Shown here: positions 1 through 7,917 of the stretch, in pieces
How the letters are laid out: every line of letters starts with the position of its first letter
How positions within the stretch are numbered: the first letter of the stretch is position 1
Assembly: GCA_016208615.1 (NCBI GenBank)
Contig: JACQXS010000002.1
Location: 1-49,488, forward strand
Direction of reading: 5' to 3'
DNA from: Candidatus Stahliibacteriota bacterium
GTDB taxonomy: Bacteria; Hydrothermota; UBA3073; JACQXS01
DNA length: 49,488 nucleotides
Notes under the pieces: model-generated
The model's database searches: none
Seen by the model: only the letters and a program-made list of their open reading frames with translations
What the model was told of the DNA's origin: nothing
Program-made: the position numbers and the translations under genes

Positions 1-207
1 AAAATAGGAGCATAAAAAAGATAGTTAAATGGTTAAATTAAAGTGGGTAGGACAGACATTTTTGTCTGTATGGTCAGGCAGGAATGCCTGACCTACCGGG
101 AATGGGGGATTTTCAACCCCGCCTGCTGCGGGATTTTCAACGGGACACCCCTCTACTCGTTCCGATTTATCAGAGTGACTAAGGGATGAATAAATAGTCA
201 GTTTAAC
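1..207. repeat. Intergenic repeat/hairpin segment at window start
   Basis: No gene is seen here. There are two clean dyads: 52-58 pairs with 63-69 (ACAGACA around a TTTT loop), and 72-80 pairs with 85-93 (GGTCAGGCA around a GGAA loop). Between 100 and 160 a GC-rich stretch twice contains GGGATTTTCAAC flanking CCCGC/GCGGG-type sequence, the same palindromic filler found elsewhere in the window inside and between genes. The flanking gene is transcribed towards this segment, so the hairpins could act in 3'-end formation, but no T-tract follows. Confidence 0.6.
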
Positions 208-1764
208 TTACCGCTTTAATTGTATGATTCCAAAGTCGGTGCTAAGATAGGCATATTCCTTATCCAATACTATTGAGTAAGTGCTGCCTTTTATAGGAGA
301 ATTGTTTGCAATGTATTGCTTCCATATATCGTGTTTCTTATCCCACACTGACACTCCTGCATCTGTTCCTACATAAAGTTCACTTGAATCCCCTGCTAAT
401 GCCAATATCCGTTTACCACATAGATAAACGGGGTAGATAAAGTATTGGTAATTAGTTCTCGGTTCTCGGTTCTCGTGAACCACTAATGCTTGTGAGGTGC
501 CGAAATAAATTTGTTTCCCATCAACTAATATTCTATACACTCCATGCGGAAGGATTTTAGAAGAGTCTTCAATTTTGCTCCACTCCGAAGCCCCTGTCTT
601 CAACCCCGCCGAAGCCACCGCTGAAGCGGGGCAAGCGGGATTTTCGCTTCGCTTCAACAATACGCCTCCGGGTGTAGCAACCCATATTTCATCATTATTA
701 ACCTTTACATCATTAACCCAAATATCACTTAAAACATCAACTATTTTGTTATTTACACATTTTAATAATCCTTTATGATTACCGACCCATATTTCTCCAT
801 CTGAGGTTGAACCTCCTCCCACAGCAAGACAAGAGACTTGTTTCTGATAGATATTATCCCATCTTTCTATTTGCTTGTCAAATCTAAATAGCCCATTAGT
901 ACCGCCAAGCCATATACTTACACTATCACTAACCATTGAAATCTGTTCGTTGGGTTCGTTTAGTTCGTTGGGTTTGTTTCCAAATTGTAAATAATAATTA
1001 GCTACCCATTTTTTCTTATCCCAGCGTATTATTTCTTGTGGTGTTCCCATCCATAGATATTCTCCATCTTGCAATATAGCAGACTTTTTATTAGGAACTC
1101 CAAAGATAAAGTGCTCATCCATATTTTTAGTTGTTTTATTGTATTTATAAATCCCATCCCCATTAGTGCCTATCCATACATATTGCTCGTCTTCATAAGC
1201 ACAGGTCATCGGATATTGGTTTAAGTATTTATCCATTACAAAATAAGGGGCGAGCCAAGGATATTTGGAAGGCAATGATTTAGGGAACCATTCGAGGTTG
1301 AACCTCTCTGCATCAGAAGGCAGAGAATCCAAAGGAAGCCGCTCTCTACTTAATTTATTAAACCTTATACACTTTGAGGTCGAACCTTGTTGCTTATTCC
1401 ATAAATAGATATAATCTTTGCTTATTCCTAATGAACAGGGCATACTTGTAATATTAGCAAAAATCTCTAAATCTTCAAAAACAGGGTTATACTTACCAAG
1501 TATAGTTGTCGTGGTGAACCAGAGTTCATTTGTCCAACCATCTATTGCGATGAAGTTAATATTATCAGGAAATGGATTATGAGTAATTGGTGTTTCCCAT
1601 TGCTCGGTTAATTTATCAAATCTTCTTATCCCTTTTGACCCGGCAAAATATACATATCTTGTATCGCTACTTATAGAATTAACAACCCTAAAATCTTCTA
1701 TCCACTTCCACCGCCACGGCTCATGGATATATCCTACTACAACTAATAGCAATAAACTAATCAT
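208..1764 (-). CDS. Secreted beta-propeller protein (two-component-regulator-propeller type)
   Basis: The 518-residue protein starts with a hydrophobic signal-like segment (ISLLLLVVVGYI). It then carries repeated blades of the kind seen in ligand-binding propeller domains: YVWIGTNGDGIYKYNK, YLWMGTPQEIIRWDK, SIWLGGTNGLFRFDK, EIWVGNHKGLLK and ELYVGTDAGVSVWDKK. This pattern (W/Y-hGT-xxGhxxhd) is known from sensor propellers of hybrid histidine kinases, but no kinase or sorting domain follows, so it is probably a free extracytoplasmic propeller. Three stretches look foreign to the fold: an Ala/Gly/Pro-rich loop encoded by the GC-rich palindrome near 600-660, a NEPNEL run from a 9-bp repeat (945-980), and a short HENREPRTN run from a 7-bp repeat (455-475). 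Its function is unknown. Confidence 0.75.
   Translation of the reverse strand: MISLLLLVVVGYIHEPWRWKWIEDFRVVNSISSDTRYVYFAGSKGIRRFDKLTEQWETPITHNPFPDNINFIAIDGWTNELWFTTTTILGKYNPVFEDLEIFANITSMPCSLGISKDYIYLWNKQQGSTSKCIRFNKLSRERLPLDSLPSDAERFNLEWFPKSLPSKYPWLAPYFVMDKYLNQYPMTCAYEDEQYVWIGTNGDGIYKYNKTTKNMDEHFIFGVPNKKSAILQDGEYLWMGTPQEIIRWDKKKWVANYYLQFGNKPNELNEPNEQISMVSDSVSIWLGGTNGLFRFDKQIERWDNIYQKQVSCLAVGGGSTSDGEIWVGNHKGLLKCVNNKIVDVLSDIWVNDVKVNNDEIWVATPGGVLLKRSENPACPASAVASAGLKTGASEWSKIEDSSKILPHGVYRILVDGKQIYFGTSQALVVHENREPRTNYQYFIYPVYLCGKRILALAGDSSELYVGTDAGVSVWDKKHDIWKQYIANNSPIKGSTYSIVLDKEYAYLSTDFGIIQLKR
455..475. repeat. 7-bp tandem repeat (3 x GTTCTCG) inside propeller gene
   Basis: Three exact heptamers GTTCTCG run through the coding frame, adding 21 bp (7 codons) and encoding a NREPR-like stretch. 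Confidence 0.8.
605..660. repeat. GC-rich palindromic element inside propeller gene
   Basis: The core CCCGCCGAAGCCACC, then GAAGCGG, then GCAAGCGGGATTTTCGCTTC is far more GC-rich than the surrounding gene. It encodes a low-complexity Ala/Gly/Pro/Ser loop between two propeller blades. Bases 605-629 match 42004-42028, in the C25 protease gene, at about 23 of 25 positions. Confidence 0.75.
945..980. repeat. 9-bp tandem repeat (4 copies of GTTCGTTGG-like)
   Basis: Four 9-bp units (GTTCGTTGG, GTTCGTTTA, GTTCGTTGG, GTTTGTTTC) encode NKPNELNEPNEQ on the minus strand. Related 9-mers recur at about 2144-2170 (helicase gene) and 9519-9540 (cyclase gene). Confidence 0.75.
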
Positions 1765-1772
1765 AAGAATTT

Positions 1773-1811
1773 TGTCCTCTGTCTTCTGTCCTCTGTTCTC
1801 TGTCTTCTGTC
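1773..1811. repeat. 7-bp tandem repeat (TGTCYTC family), intergenic
   Basis: Five heptamers in succession (TGTCCTC, TGTCTTC, TGTCCTC, TGTTCTC, TGTCTTC) plus a partial sixth fill the 53-bp gap between the helicase stop and the propeller start. The same family occurs within the helicase gene (3349-3397), within mnmG (22696-22765) and at 25769-25820. Confidence 0.9.
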
Positions 1812-1817
1812 ATATCT

Positions 1818-4800
1818 CTATTGTTTCTTAAAATCACATATTACTCTACAAGGGCAGAAGTCGCAGCTCATATATTTAGGTCGTGGCTCAAAATCATAAT
1901 CCCGTATGCCTTGGGCTACTTTTTTAATTGTCTTTTTTGCTTCCTCTGTCTTTTTGCTTATATCTTTTAATTCTGCCCTTATACCTGTATCAACGAACCA
2001 AAACTCTACCCGAGTAGGCAATATCCCAAATCTCTCCATAAAGGCAAGGGCATAAATAGGAAGTTGAATGCTGTCTCTGACCCTACCTCTGGCTTTATCA
2101 AGTGTCTCTACCTCTCCCGTCTTATAGTCTATTATTACACCTTCGTTATGTTCGTTTAGTTCGTATAAGTCCTTTCTAATTTTGGATTTTGGATTTTGTC
2201 CCGCAGTATCGGGATCCCGAAAAAAGCGGGAGATTTTGGATTTGATATCTACTCTATCCCACCTACCATTAATTCTAATATCATCCACCATAAAATGAAA
2301 TGGCTCCTCAACTAATGTAGGGATAGTATCGCTTCCCTCCTCCTCTTTCACGAATCGAGCTAATACTTCCTTACCTTGTTTAAATCTCTCTTCCTCATGA
2401 GATAGCGATATAAAACCTTCGCTCTCCCACGCAGATTCAAATATTTTTATAACCTCTTCTATTGTCAGTATCCTACTATTATGTTTTGCAAATAAATACC
2501 TCTCTATAGCCGTATGAACCGCCCCCCCATAAACCAGTGTATGATGTTTAGGTGTAGGCACCTTGAGCCAATTTATGTACCAGTATTTGCGTGGACAGGT
2601 AAGCCAATTATCTATGGCAGTAGAGGATAGAGCCACAATTCCTGTCTGTTTAGCTCTCTTCATATCAGTTATTTGCGTAGCACCAAATCCTTTAATCCGC
2701 TCCATAGCCTCTTTTTTTTGGGTAGTAATCGTCTTTTTTACTATGTCCAGTGCTTCTATCACGAATTGTGATAACTTGCCTTCCCTCCCGGGGCCATAAT
2801 TTTTTGCACTGCTTAGTATAAGTTCCTCTTTGGTGCGTGTCATACCAACATAAAAAAGCCGTCGCTCCTCTTGTAGGCTAATATCAGCAATAGATAACTC
2901 AGGCAATGGCTCTTTGATTAGTTTAGTAGGTAGCTCAACAAGGGTAGGCATTTTGCGATGTGGAAAATTATTCATAGTCAAGCCAACCATAAAGACAACC
3001 CTAAACTCTAATCCCTTAGCTTTATGAACTGTAAGTACCTGCACTGCATCTATATCCGAATCCGCTTCTGCTACCGGTGGATTGTCACCAAGTTCCATCA
3101 ATCCCTCTATATGAGAGATAACGAAAGGGGCTTTATTTATACGGATTATACTACTCACTTTATCAACGATATTAAAAAATTGGGCTATATTTTTTATCTT
3201 AATCTCGTTCTCTATGGAAGGATTGCTCACCATTTGCTGTAACCATCCCGTTTTGTATAAAAATTCATATAACACCTTACCCGTTGACTCCCGTAGCGAA
3301 AGGGACATAAAATATTCAATATCACTCAAAAATGCATCTATAGAATTCTGTTCTCTGTTTTCTGTTTTCTGTTTTCTGTCCTCTGTCTTCTGTCCTTTTA
3401 TTACTTCGTATAACGACTTTTTCGTCCTATAAGCTATGCCGAACCATTTATTTATATCAAGTGGATTTAGCTTATACCCAGGTGAAGTCAGTAATACATA
3501 AAGAGATTGACTATCTTTCACATCTCTCAATACTCGCAACAAGGAGAGTAAAACTTGTATCTCTTCCCTGTCATAAAGCCCTTGATTACCCGAGAACCTC
3601 CAAGGTAAGCCACGCAAATTTAAGGCACGCAAAAATTCATCCGCCATACTATTAGTTCTAACAAGGATAGCAAAATCACTATATTTATAGTCCAATTTGG
3701 GCAGTAGCCCACTTTGTTTGGGCAGTAGCCCACTCTGTTTGGGCAGTAGCCCACTTTGTTTGGGCAGTAGCCCACTCCGTTTCACTCGCTCTTCTATCAA
3801 TTTAGCAATTGCATCCGCCTCGGTAGAGACAGTATCATACTCCATATACTCAACCTTTTTCTCAAACAAATTTAACTCCCCGTTTTGATTTTTGACTTTT
3901 GTCCCGCACATAAATTTATGTGCGGGATGGCTTTTTAGGACCTTATCGCAGCCCGCCTTCCTCTCTAATCTATTGGGGTCATTAAAGAGAATAAGACGAC
4001 GCGAAGTATCAAGAATGCGTTGGGTGCTGCGGTAGTTATCAGTCAATACTATTTGATGGGCATCAGGATACAGGTCTTGAAAAGTTAATATATTCGCAAG
4101 ACAGGCACCCCTAAACTTATAAATTGCTTGGTCATCATCGCCAACAACCGTAATATTGCGATGTGTAGAGACTAATAATTGTAGGAGTTGGAATTGGGTA
4201 TAATTAGTGTCTTGAAATTCATCTACTAAGACATACTTAAATTTAGATTGCAGTTCACTCAATACACTACTCTTAGTTCGTAAAAGTCTAAGTGTCAAAG
4301 TAATAAGCCCCGGCATATCTACATAGCCCGCCTCTGTGAGCAGGGCTTCATATTTTTGATAACAATTAGCTATTTCTAATTGCTTATTTGCCTCTTCTGT
4401 TCCTGTACAATCAATTTGGGAGTATGCATATTCAAGATATTTATCAACACCGACATCCTCATCTTTGATACGGGAAATGACTTTTAATAAGGATTTCAGA
4501 TACTTTGTAGGATAAGATAGGGGTAAAAAATACTTTAACGGTAGTTCAAATAGCCGTTCCTTCAAAAAGACAAGCAACTCTGGCTCAGTTAGAATCTTAA
4601 AATCAGGATTTATCCCTAAGTCAAACGCATACTCGCTTAATATTTGCTGACAAAAGGAGTGAAAAGTGCTAATCCAGACAGGCACCATTCCATACGGGAC
4701 AAGCATATCAACTCTCGTTTCCATTTCTGCTGCTGCTTTGTCTGTGAAAGTAAGGGCAAGTATTTCTTCGGGACGCGCACTCTTATTGGCAATAAGCCAA

Positions 4801-4934
4801 GCACAACGACAAGTAATGACATTAGTTTTGCCAGTGCCTGCCCCGGCTACTATAAGCAAAGGCCCTTTATCCCAAGTAACAGCTTCCCTTTGGCTTTCAT
4901 TAAGAGATTCTAAAATACTATTGAGTTTTAGCAT
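1818..4934 (-). CDS. UvrD/PcrA-type DNA helicase fused to a RecB-like Fe-S nuclease
   Basis: The 1038-residue superfamily 1A helicase probably acts in DNA end resection or repair. Motifs in order: Walker A GAGTGKT (31-37), Ia LALTFTDKAAAEM, II VDEFQDT (237-243), III VVGDDDQAIYKFRG, IV TDNYRST, V TVHKAKGLEFRVV and VI RRLFYVGMTRTKEEL. The C-terminal ~190 residues are a PD-(D/E)XK nuclease: GGAVHTAIERYL, IIDYKTG, LPIYALAF and cysteines for a 4Fe-4S cluster (CPRKYW, then CDFCPCRVICDF, C-x2-C-x5-C). This architecture is known from AdnA/AddB/RecB-like enzymes. Four segments are repeat-encoded and would be unexpected in a homologue: SHPAHKFMCGTK (3903-3926), SGLLPKQ x4 (3696-3779), QKTEDRKQKTENREQ (3349-3397) and SKISRFFRDPDTAGQNPKSK (around 2200-2230). 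All keep the frame. Confidence 0.93.
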   Translation of the reverse strand: MLKLNSILESLNESQREAVTWDKGPLLIVAGAGTGKTNVITCRCAWLIANKSARPEEILALTFTDKAAAEMETRVDMLVPYGMVPVWISTFHSFCQQILSEYAFDLGINPDFKILTEPELLVFLKERLFELPLKYFLPLSYPTKYLKSLLKVISRIKDEDVGVDKYLEYAYSQIDCTGTEEANKQLEIANCYQKYEALLTEAGYVDMPGLITLTLRLLRTKSSVLSELQSKFKYVLVDEFQDTNYTQFQLLQLLVSTHRNITVVGDDDQAIYKFRGACLANILTFQDLYPDAHQIVLTDNYRSTQRILDTSRRLILFNDPNRLERKAGCDKVLKSHPAHKFMCGTKVKNQNGELNLFEKKVEYMEYDTVSTEADAIAKLIEERVKRSGLLPKQSGLLPKQSGLLPKQSGLLPKLDYKYSDFAILVRTNSMADEFLRALNLRGLPWRFSGNQGLYDREEIQVLLSLLRVLRDVKDSQSLYVLLTSPGYKLNPLDINKWFGIAYRTKKSLYEVIKGQKTEDRKQKTENREQNSIDAFLSDIEYFMSLSLRESTGKVLYEFLYKTGWLQQMVSNPSIENEIKIKNIAQFFNIVDKVSSIIRINKAPFVISHIEGLMELGDNPPVAEADSDIDAVQVLTVHKAKGLEFRVVFMVGLTMNNFPHRKMPTLVELPTKLIKEPLPELSIADISLQEERRLFYVGMTRTKEELILSSAKNYGPGREGKLSQFVIEALDIVKKTITTQKKEAMERIKGFGATQITDMKRAKQTGIVALSSTAIDNWLTCPRKYWYINWLKVPTPKHHTLVYGGAVHTAIERYLFAKHNSRILTIEEVIKIFESAWESEGFISLSHEEERFKQGKEVLARFVKEEEGSDTIPTLVEEPFHFMVDDIRINGRWDRVDIKSKISRFFRDPDTAGQNPKSKIRKDLYELNEHNEGVIIDYKTGEVETLDKARGRVRDSIQLPIYALAFMERFGILPTRVEFWFVDTGIRAELKDISKKTEEAKKTIKKVAQGIRDYDFEPRPKYMSCDFCPCRVICDFKKQ
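2200..2230. repeat. CCCGC…GGGATCCCG…GCGGG palindromic element in helicase gene
   Basis: The element has CCCGC, then GGGATCCC, then GCGGG, flanked on both sides by GGATTTTG-type heptamers. The same arrangement occurs between genes at 23951-23985 and 35381-35415. In the helicase it encodes about 15 residues in the loop before the nuclease motif IIDYKTG. Confidence 0.75.
3349..3397. repeat. 7-bp tandem repeat (7 heptamers, TGTTTTC/TGTCCTC) in helicase gene
   Basis: The 49-bp run comprises TGTTCTC, TGTTTTC x3, TGTCCTC, TGTCTTC and TGTCCTT. It is read on the minus strand as GQKTEDRKQKTENREQN inside the helicase. Confidence 0.9.
3696..3779. repeat. 21-bp tandem array, 4 copies, in helicase gene
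   Basis: Four 21-bp units (differing at 1-2 bases near the unit end) each contain the palindrome TGGGC-AGTA-GCCCA followed by a 7-bp spacer such as CTTTGTT. They are in frame and encode the heptapeptide SGLLPKQ four times, in a region where UvrD-type helicases have a variable 2B-domain loop. The total of 84 bp equals that of the unrelated array at 19224-19307. Confidence 0.95.
3903..3926. repeat. Perfect 24-bp palindrome in helicase gene
   Basis: The half-site CCCGCACATAAA is followed immediately by its exact reverse complement TTTATGTGCGGG. It is in frame and encodes SHPAHKFMCGT on the minus strand. Confidence 0.9.
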
Positions 4935-5014
4935 TTAAGCATTAGCTTATTTCATATGGAATTTATTAACTTTTTGACCTTTGTGCCTTTTAACTTTGAA
5001 TTCTTAACTTTTAA

Positions 5015-6058
5015 CTATAAATAAGCACTAAAAGTTTCGTCTTCACCCATTCTGCGAATAAGTTCCTTAATTTCTCCTATATGGTGTTTATCGCAAACAA
5101 ACACTCTTTTACCGCTATGGACTATAATAAGATTTTCTACTCCTATTGTTGCAATAACTCCGCTATCCGAGACAATTATACAATTATCAGTTGACATACC
5201 TTTGTGTAATCCAACTTTTATATTCCCGTGGTCATCAGCATGATGCACCCGCTCAAGTGCATTCCACGACCCTACATCATCCCATATGAAATGAGCTTTG
5301 ATAACCGCTACACTATGCGACTTCTCCAACACAGCATAATCAATAGAGATATTGGGAGCTTTGTTGTAAAGGTCGAGCAAATTGGCTTCCCCGCTTGCTT
5401 CGGGACTTGCAGCAAATTTACATAACTCGCCATAAAAATCAGGTAAATGGGACTGGATTTCTGATAGTATTTTATCTCGCGTCCAGACAAACATACCCGA
5501 ATTCCAAAGGAACTTGCCTTCGTGTAGGAATCGCTGTGCTTGTTTTTGATTGGGCTTTTCCTTAAAGTTTTTTACCTTATAGACACCATCAGTAAGAGTA
5601 TCGCCAACCTCTATATACCCATACCCCGTTTCTGCCCTTGTTGGCACAATCCCAAAAGTGACCAGCCACCCCTCTTGAGCAAAGGTAATAGCTTTATTTA
5701 ATGTAGTAAGAAATGATTCTTTATCAGGAATATAATGGTCAGCAGGCAGAACTACCATTATATCGTCAGATTTGAGCTGTATTGCCCCATATCCAATAGC
5801 ACAAGCAGTATTACGACCGAATGGCTCTAAAAGCAACTTGATTTCCGAGGGAAGTATTTGTTTCAAGCAATCCTCATGCTCTTGACCAGCAACTACCATA
5901 ATTTGGTTACTCGGAATAAGAGGAGCTATTCTATCTACCGTTTCTACAATCATAGGGCGATTAGATATAAGAGGAAGTAATTGTTTAGGCATTGAGCGGA
6001 TAGAACGGGGCCAAAACCTCTCACCGCGCCCACCTGCTATTATTACACCATATATCAT
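5015..6058 (-). CDS. manC: Mannose-1-phosphate guanylyltransferase
   Basis: The enzyme makes GDP-mannose from mannose-1-phosphate and GTP in the cytoplasm, feeding surface polysaccharide synthesis. The N-terminus VIIAGGRGERFWPRS is the nucleotide-binding signature (G-G-x-G-x-R-x-W-P). It is followed by MPKQLL, EPFGRNTACAIGYGA, VVLPADHYI, ETGYGYIEVGD, FKEKP and WNSGMFVW, all typical of the family. At 347 residues it is the short monofunctional form, without the cupin isomerase domain of ManC/AlgA fusions. A short Ala/Ser/Glu loop (AASPEASGEANLL) is encoded by the palindrome at 5390-5405. The gene precedes no other mannose gene, but an epimerase lies upstream on the same strand. Confidence 0.93.
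   Translation of the reverse strand: MIYGVIIAGGRGERFWPRSIRSMPKQLLPLISNRPMIVETVDRIAPLIPSNQIMVVAGQEHEDCLKQILPSEIKLLLEPFGRNTACAIGYGAIQLKSDDIMVVLPADHYIPDKESFLTTLNKAITFAQEGWLVTFGIVPTRAETGYGYIEVGDTLTDGVYKVKNFKEKPNQKQAQRFLHEGKFLWNSGMFVWTRDKILSEIQSHLPDFYGELCKFAASPEASGEANLLDLYNKAPNISIDYAVLEKSHSVAVIKAHFIWDDVGSWNALERVHHADDHGNIKVGLHKGMSTDNCIIVSDSGVIATIGVENLIIVHSGKRVFVCDKHHIGEIKELIRRMGEDETFSAYL
5390..5405. repeat. CCCGCTTGCTTCGGGA palindrome in manC (also at 38743-38758)
   Basis: The same exact 16-mer, CCCGCTTGCTTCGGGA, occurs in the spacer at 38743-38758. Here it encodes part of an Ala/Ser-rich loop. Confidence 0.8.
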
Positions 6059-6238
6059 ATCAAAAATCTAAATTCTAAATCCGAAGCACTAAATCCTAAA
6101 CAAACGAAGTGATGTAATCATCCAATCCCAATTCTCAAAATCCAAATAAATGTCAAAGTCATAAGTCAAAAAATCTTTCCTCCTTTGACATTTGGGTTTT
6201 GGATTTGAACTTTCTTTATGGTTATTAGTATTCAGCAT
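6059..6238. repeat. Spacer filled with heptamer-type repeats and a single 21-bp unit
   Basis: No gene is seen. AAATCCTAAA/AAATCC-type heptamers dominate. Bases 6102-6122, read on the minus strand, match the 21-bp unit tandemly repeated at 19224-19307 at 20 of 21 positions (GATGATTACATCACT then CGTTT), including its palindrome. Confidence 0.75.
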
Positions 6239-7162
6239 TTACCTATTATTAAAATAATCTCTGACAGCATTGTCAAAGTTCCACACCGGAGTATAGTCCA
6301 ATACCTCTTTTGCCTGTGTCAAGTCTGCTTGAGTATAATTCTGATACAAACCTTCATACGGGTTGTCAAAATAATCAGGAGCAAACTTTGTGCCTAATAC
6401 ATCATTTAGTACCTCTATTATGTGGTTGAAAGTGATAGCACAACCTGAGCCAACATTGACAATAGCATTTCTTTTGGCATCTAATGCCAGAATATTAGCA
6501 CGCACTACATCTTTAACATACACTTGGTCGCGTCTTTGGTCGCCCCACTTAAAAATACGCGGTCTCTTACCCTGTAGTATTTGTTGGGCAAGTTGCCAGA
6601 TCATAGAAGCCATCTTGCCCTTATACTGCTCTCGTTGCCCAAAGACATTAAAATACCGAAGCCCGATAATATGAGCCTTAAATTGCTCCATATAATCAAA
6701 AGCTATACAATCAGATTGCCACTTTGACTGTCCATACAGATTAATAGGCTCACCTGCCATAGTTTCTGAAAGCGGCGAAGGAGCATTCCCATACACGCCG
6801 GCGGATGAAGCGTAGATAAACTTTATATTATGAGTAACCGCAAAATCAAGTAGCCGTTTGAAGCCATCAACATTTACTTTTATCATTTGCTCAGTATCTT
6901 TTAATGTAGTATCTGTGATAGCGGCATTATGAAATATAGCCACTACATCCCGACCCGTTCCGTGTCGGGACGGGTCAGAAATTTTGTTCAAATCAAAAGT
7001 AAGAATACTTTCTGCTATAAGCTCGCCCTTGAAACCTACGAGATTTTGCCTATTACCGGTGCTAAAATTATCAACTACTATGACATTATGCCCCAGTCTC
7101 TCTAATTCTAATGCAAGATTAGACCCTATAAATCCACTACCACCTGTAACAAGTAATTTCAT
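6239..7162 (-). CDS. NAD(P)-dependent nucleotide-sugar epimerase, ADP-heptose 6-epimerase (HldD)-like
   Basis: This is an extended short-chain dehydrogenase with the dinucleotide-binding GGSGFIG (7-13) and the catalytic YxxxK as Y143-GQS-K147. RYFNVFGQREQYKGKMASMIWQL and the late NPYEGLYQNYTQADL resemble ADP-L-glycero-D-manno-heptose 6-epimerase (RfaD/HldD), which acts in lipopolysaccharide core synthesis. UDP-glucose 4-epimerase is the alternative. At about residue 60-72 the segment SDPSRHGTGRDV is encoded by a GC-rich palindrome (6949-6976) and sits in a loop before IFHNAA. The start ATG abuts the stop of the upstream gene with no gap, so translation is likely coupled. Confidence 0.85.
   Translation of the reverse strand: MKLLVTGGSGFIGSNLALELERLGHNVIVVDNFSTGNRQNLVGFKGELIAESILTFDLNKISDPSRHGTGRDVVAIFHNAAITDTTLKDTEQMIKVNVDGFKRLLDFAVTHNIKFIYASSAGVYGNAPSPLSETMAGEPINLYGQSKWQSDCIAFDYMEQFKAHIIGLRYFNVFGQREQYKGKMASMIWQLAQQILQGKRPRIFKWGDQRRDQVYVKDVVRANILALDAKRNAIVNVGSGCAITFNHIIEVLNDVLGTKFAPDYFDNPYEGLYQNYTQADLTQAKEVLDYTPVWNFDNAVRDYFNNR
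6949..6976. repeat. Nested GC-rich palindrome in epimerase gene
   Basis: CCCGAC (6949-6954) pairs with GTCGGG (6964-6969), and overlapping GACCCGT (6953-6959) pairs with ACGGGTC (6970-6976). It is in frame and encodes DPSRHGTGR. Confidence 0.8.
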
Positions 7163-7801
7163 TTACTTCCCACGATTAAGTTTTGCCTCCAAATAGCCCC
7201 ACAAAAACTTAATCTTTAATAATACCGGTAGCTTATCCTTATTATAGTAGAGCAAAAGCCCTCCATCACCACCAAAAGCTTTAATGCCTTTGAGGTCAGG
7301 AACTAATAGAACGCATGGCTCACCATCAACAGTATCAGAGACGATAGGAGTTTTAATAGTATAGTTCTTCTCATCATAATGAAGTGGGACAATAAGTGTA
7401 TCACCGGGAACTAACTCTTGTGTCCGCAACCAATAGATAAGACTCATTATATCTTTTGCACCTTCAATGACATCAACTACATTTCCATTTTTATAAGTAG
7501 CACGACCAGCCACAATATTTACTACCTGATGGCTACTATAGTTACCTTCTTGAATTTTCTTTTCAAATCTAATAGTTGCAAAATTACTATCGCATAAAGA
7601 TTCATACCAATCGTCAATCTTAAATATCATAGAAAAGAAGCCCTTAGTCTTCTCTTCGCACCTTATGTGGTTTAAGTTATCTTGAGGTCTAACCTCACGA
7701 TGGTACATAAGTTTAATTTCACCCGCAGTCATAAGTCCAAATTTCGCAGAATATATAAGCTCCTCATTTAGAGGCAAAAAGGCAAGAATAAATAACCACA
7801 T
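7163..7801 (-). CDS. DUF3108-like exported protein
   Basis: The 212-residue protein begins with a hydrophobic export signal (MWLFILAFLP). It then shows a DUF3108-like pattern: LIYSAKFGLMTAGEIKL, a KGFFSMIFKIDDWYESLCD block, FEKKIQEG, and a late LLYYNKDKLPVLLKIKFLWGYLEAKL. DUF3108 proteins are periplasmic beta-rich proteins of unknown function, often near envelope genes. The stop codon directly precedes the epimerase start. Confidence 0.75.
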   Translation of the reverse strand: MWLFILAFLPLNEELIYSAKFGLMTAGEIKLMYHREVRPQDNLNHIRCEEKTKGFFSMIFKIDDWYESLCDSNFATIRFEKKIQEGNYSSHQVVNIVAGRATYKNGNVVDVIEGAKDIMSLIYWLRTQELVPGDTLIVPLHYDEKNYTIKTPIVSDTVDGEPCVLLVPDLKGIKAFGGDGGLLLYYNKDKLPVLLKIKFLWGYLEAKLNRGK

Positions 7802-7857
7802 TAAGTATATTTAAACACATTATTCCTATTATGCAAGTATTTTTATTATGGTTTTTG

Positions 7858-7885
7858 TTGACAAGCACATTATTTTTGATATAGT
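7858..7885 (+). promoter_or_regulatory. Sigma70-type promoter for the cyclase gene
   Basis: TTGACA at 7858-7863, 16-bp spacer, TATAGT at 7880-7885. The start codon is at 7918. Confidence 0.7.
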
Positions 7886-7917
7886 AAATGTAATTATTTA
7901 TCGTAAATTATAGAGCT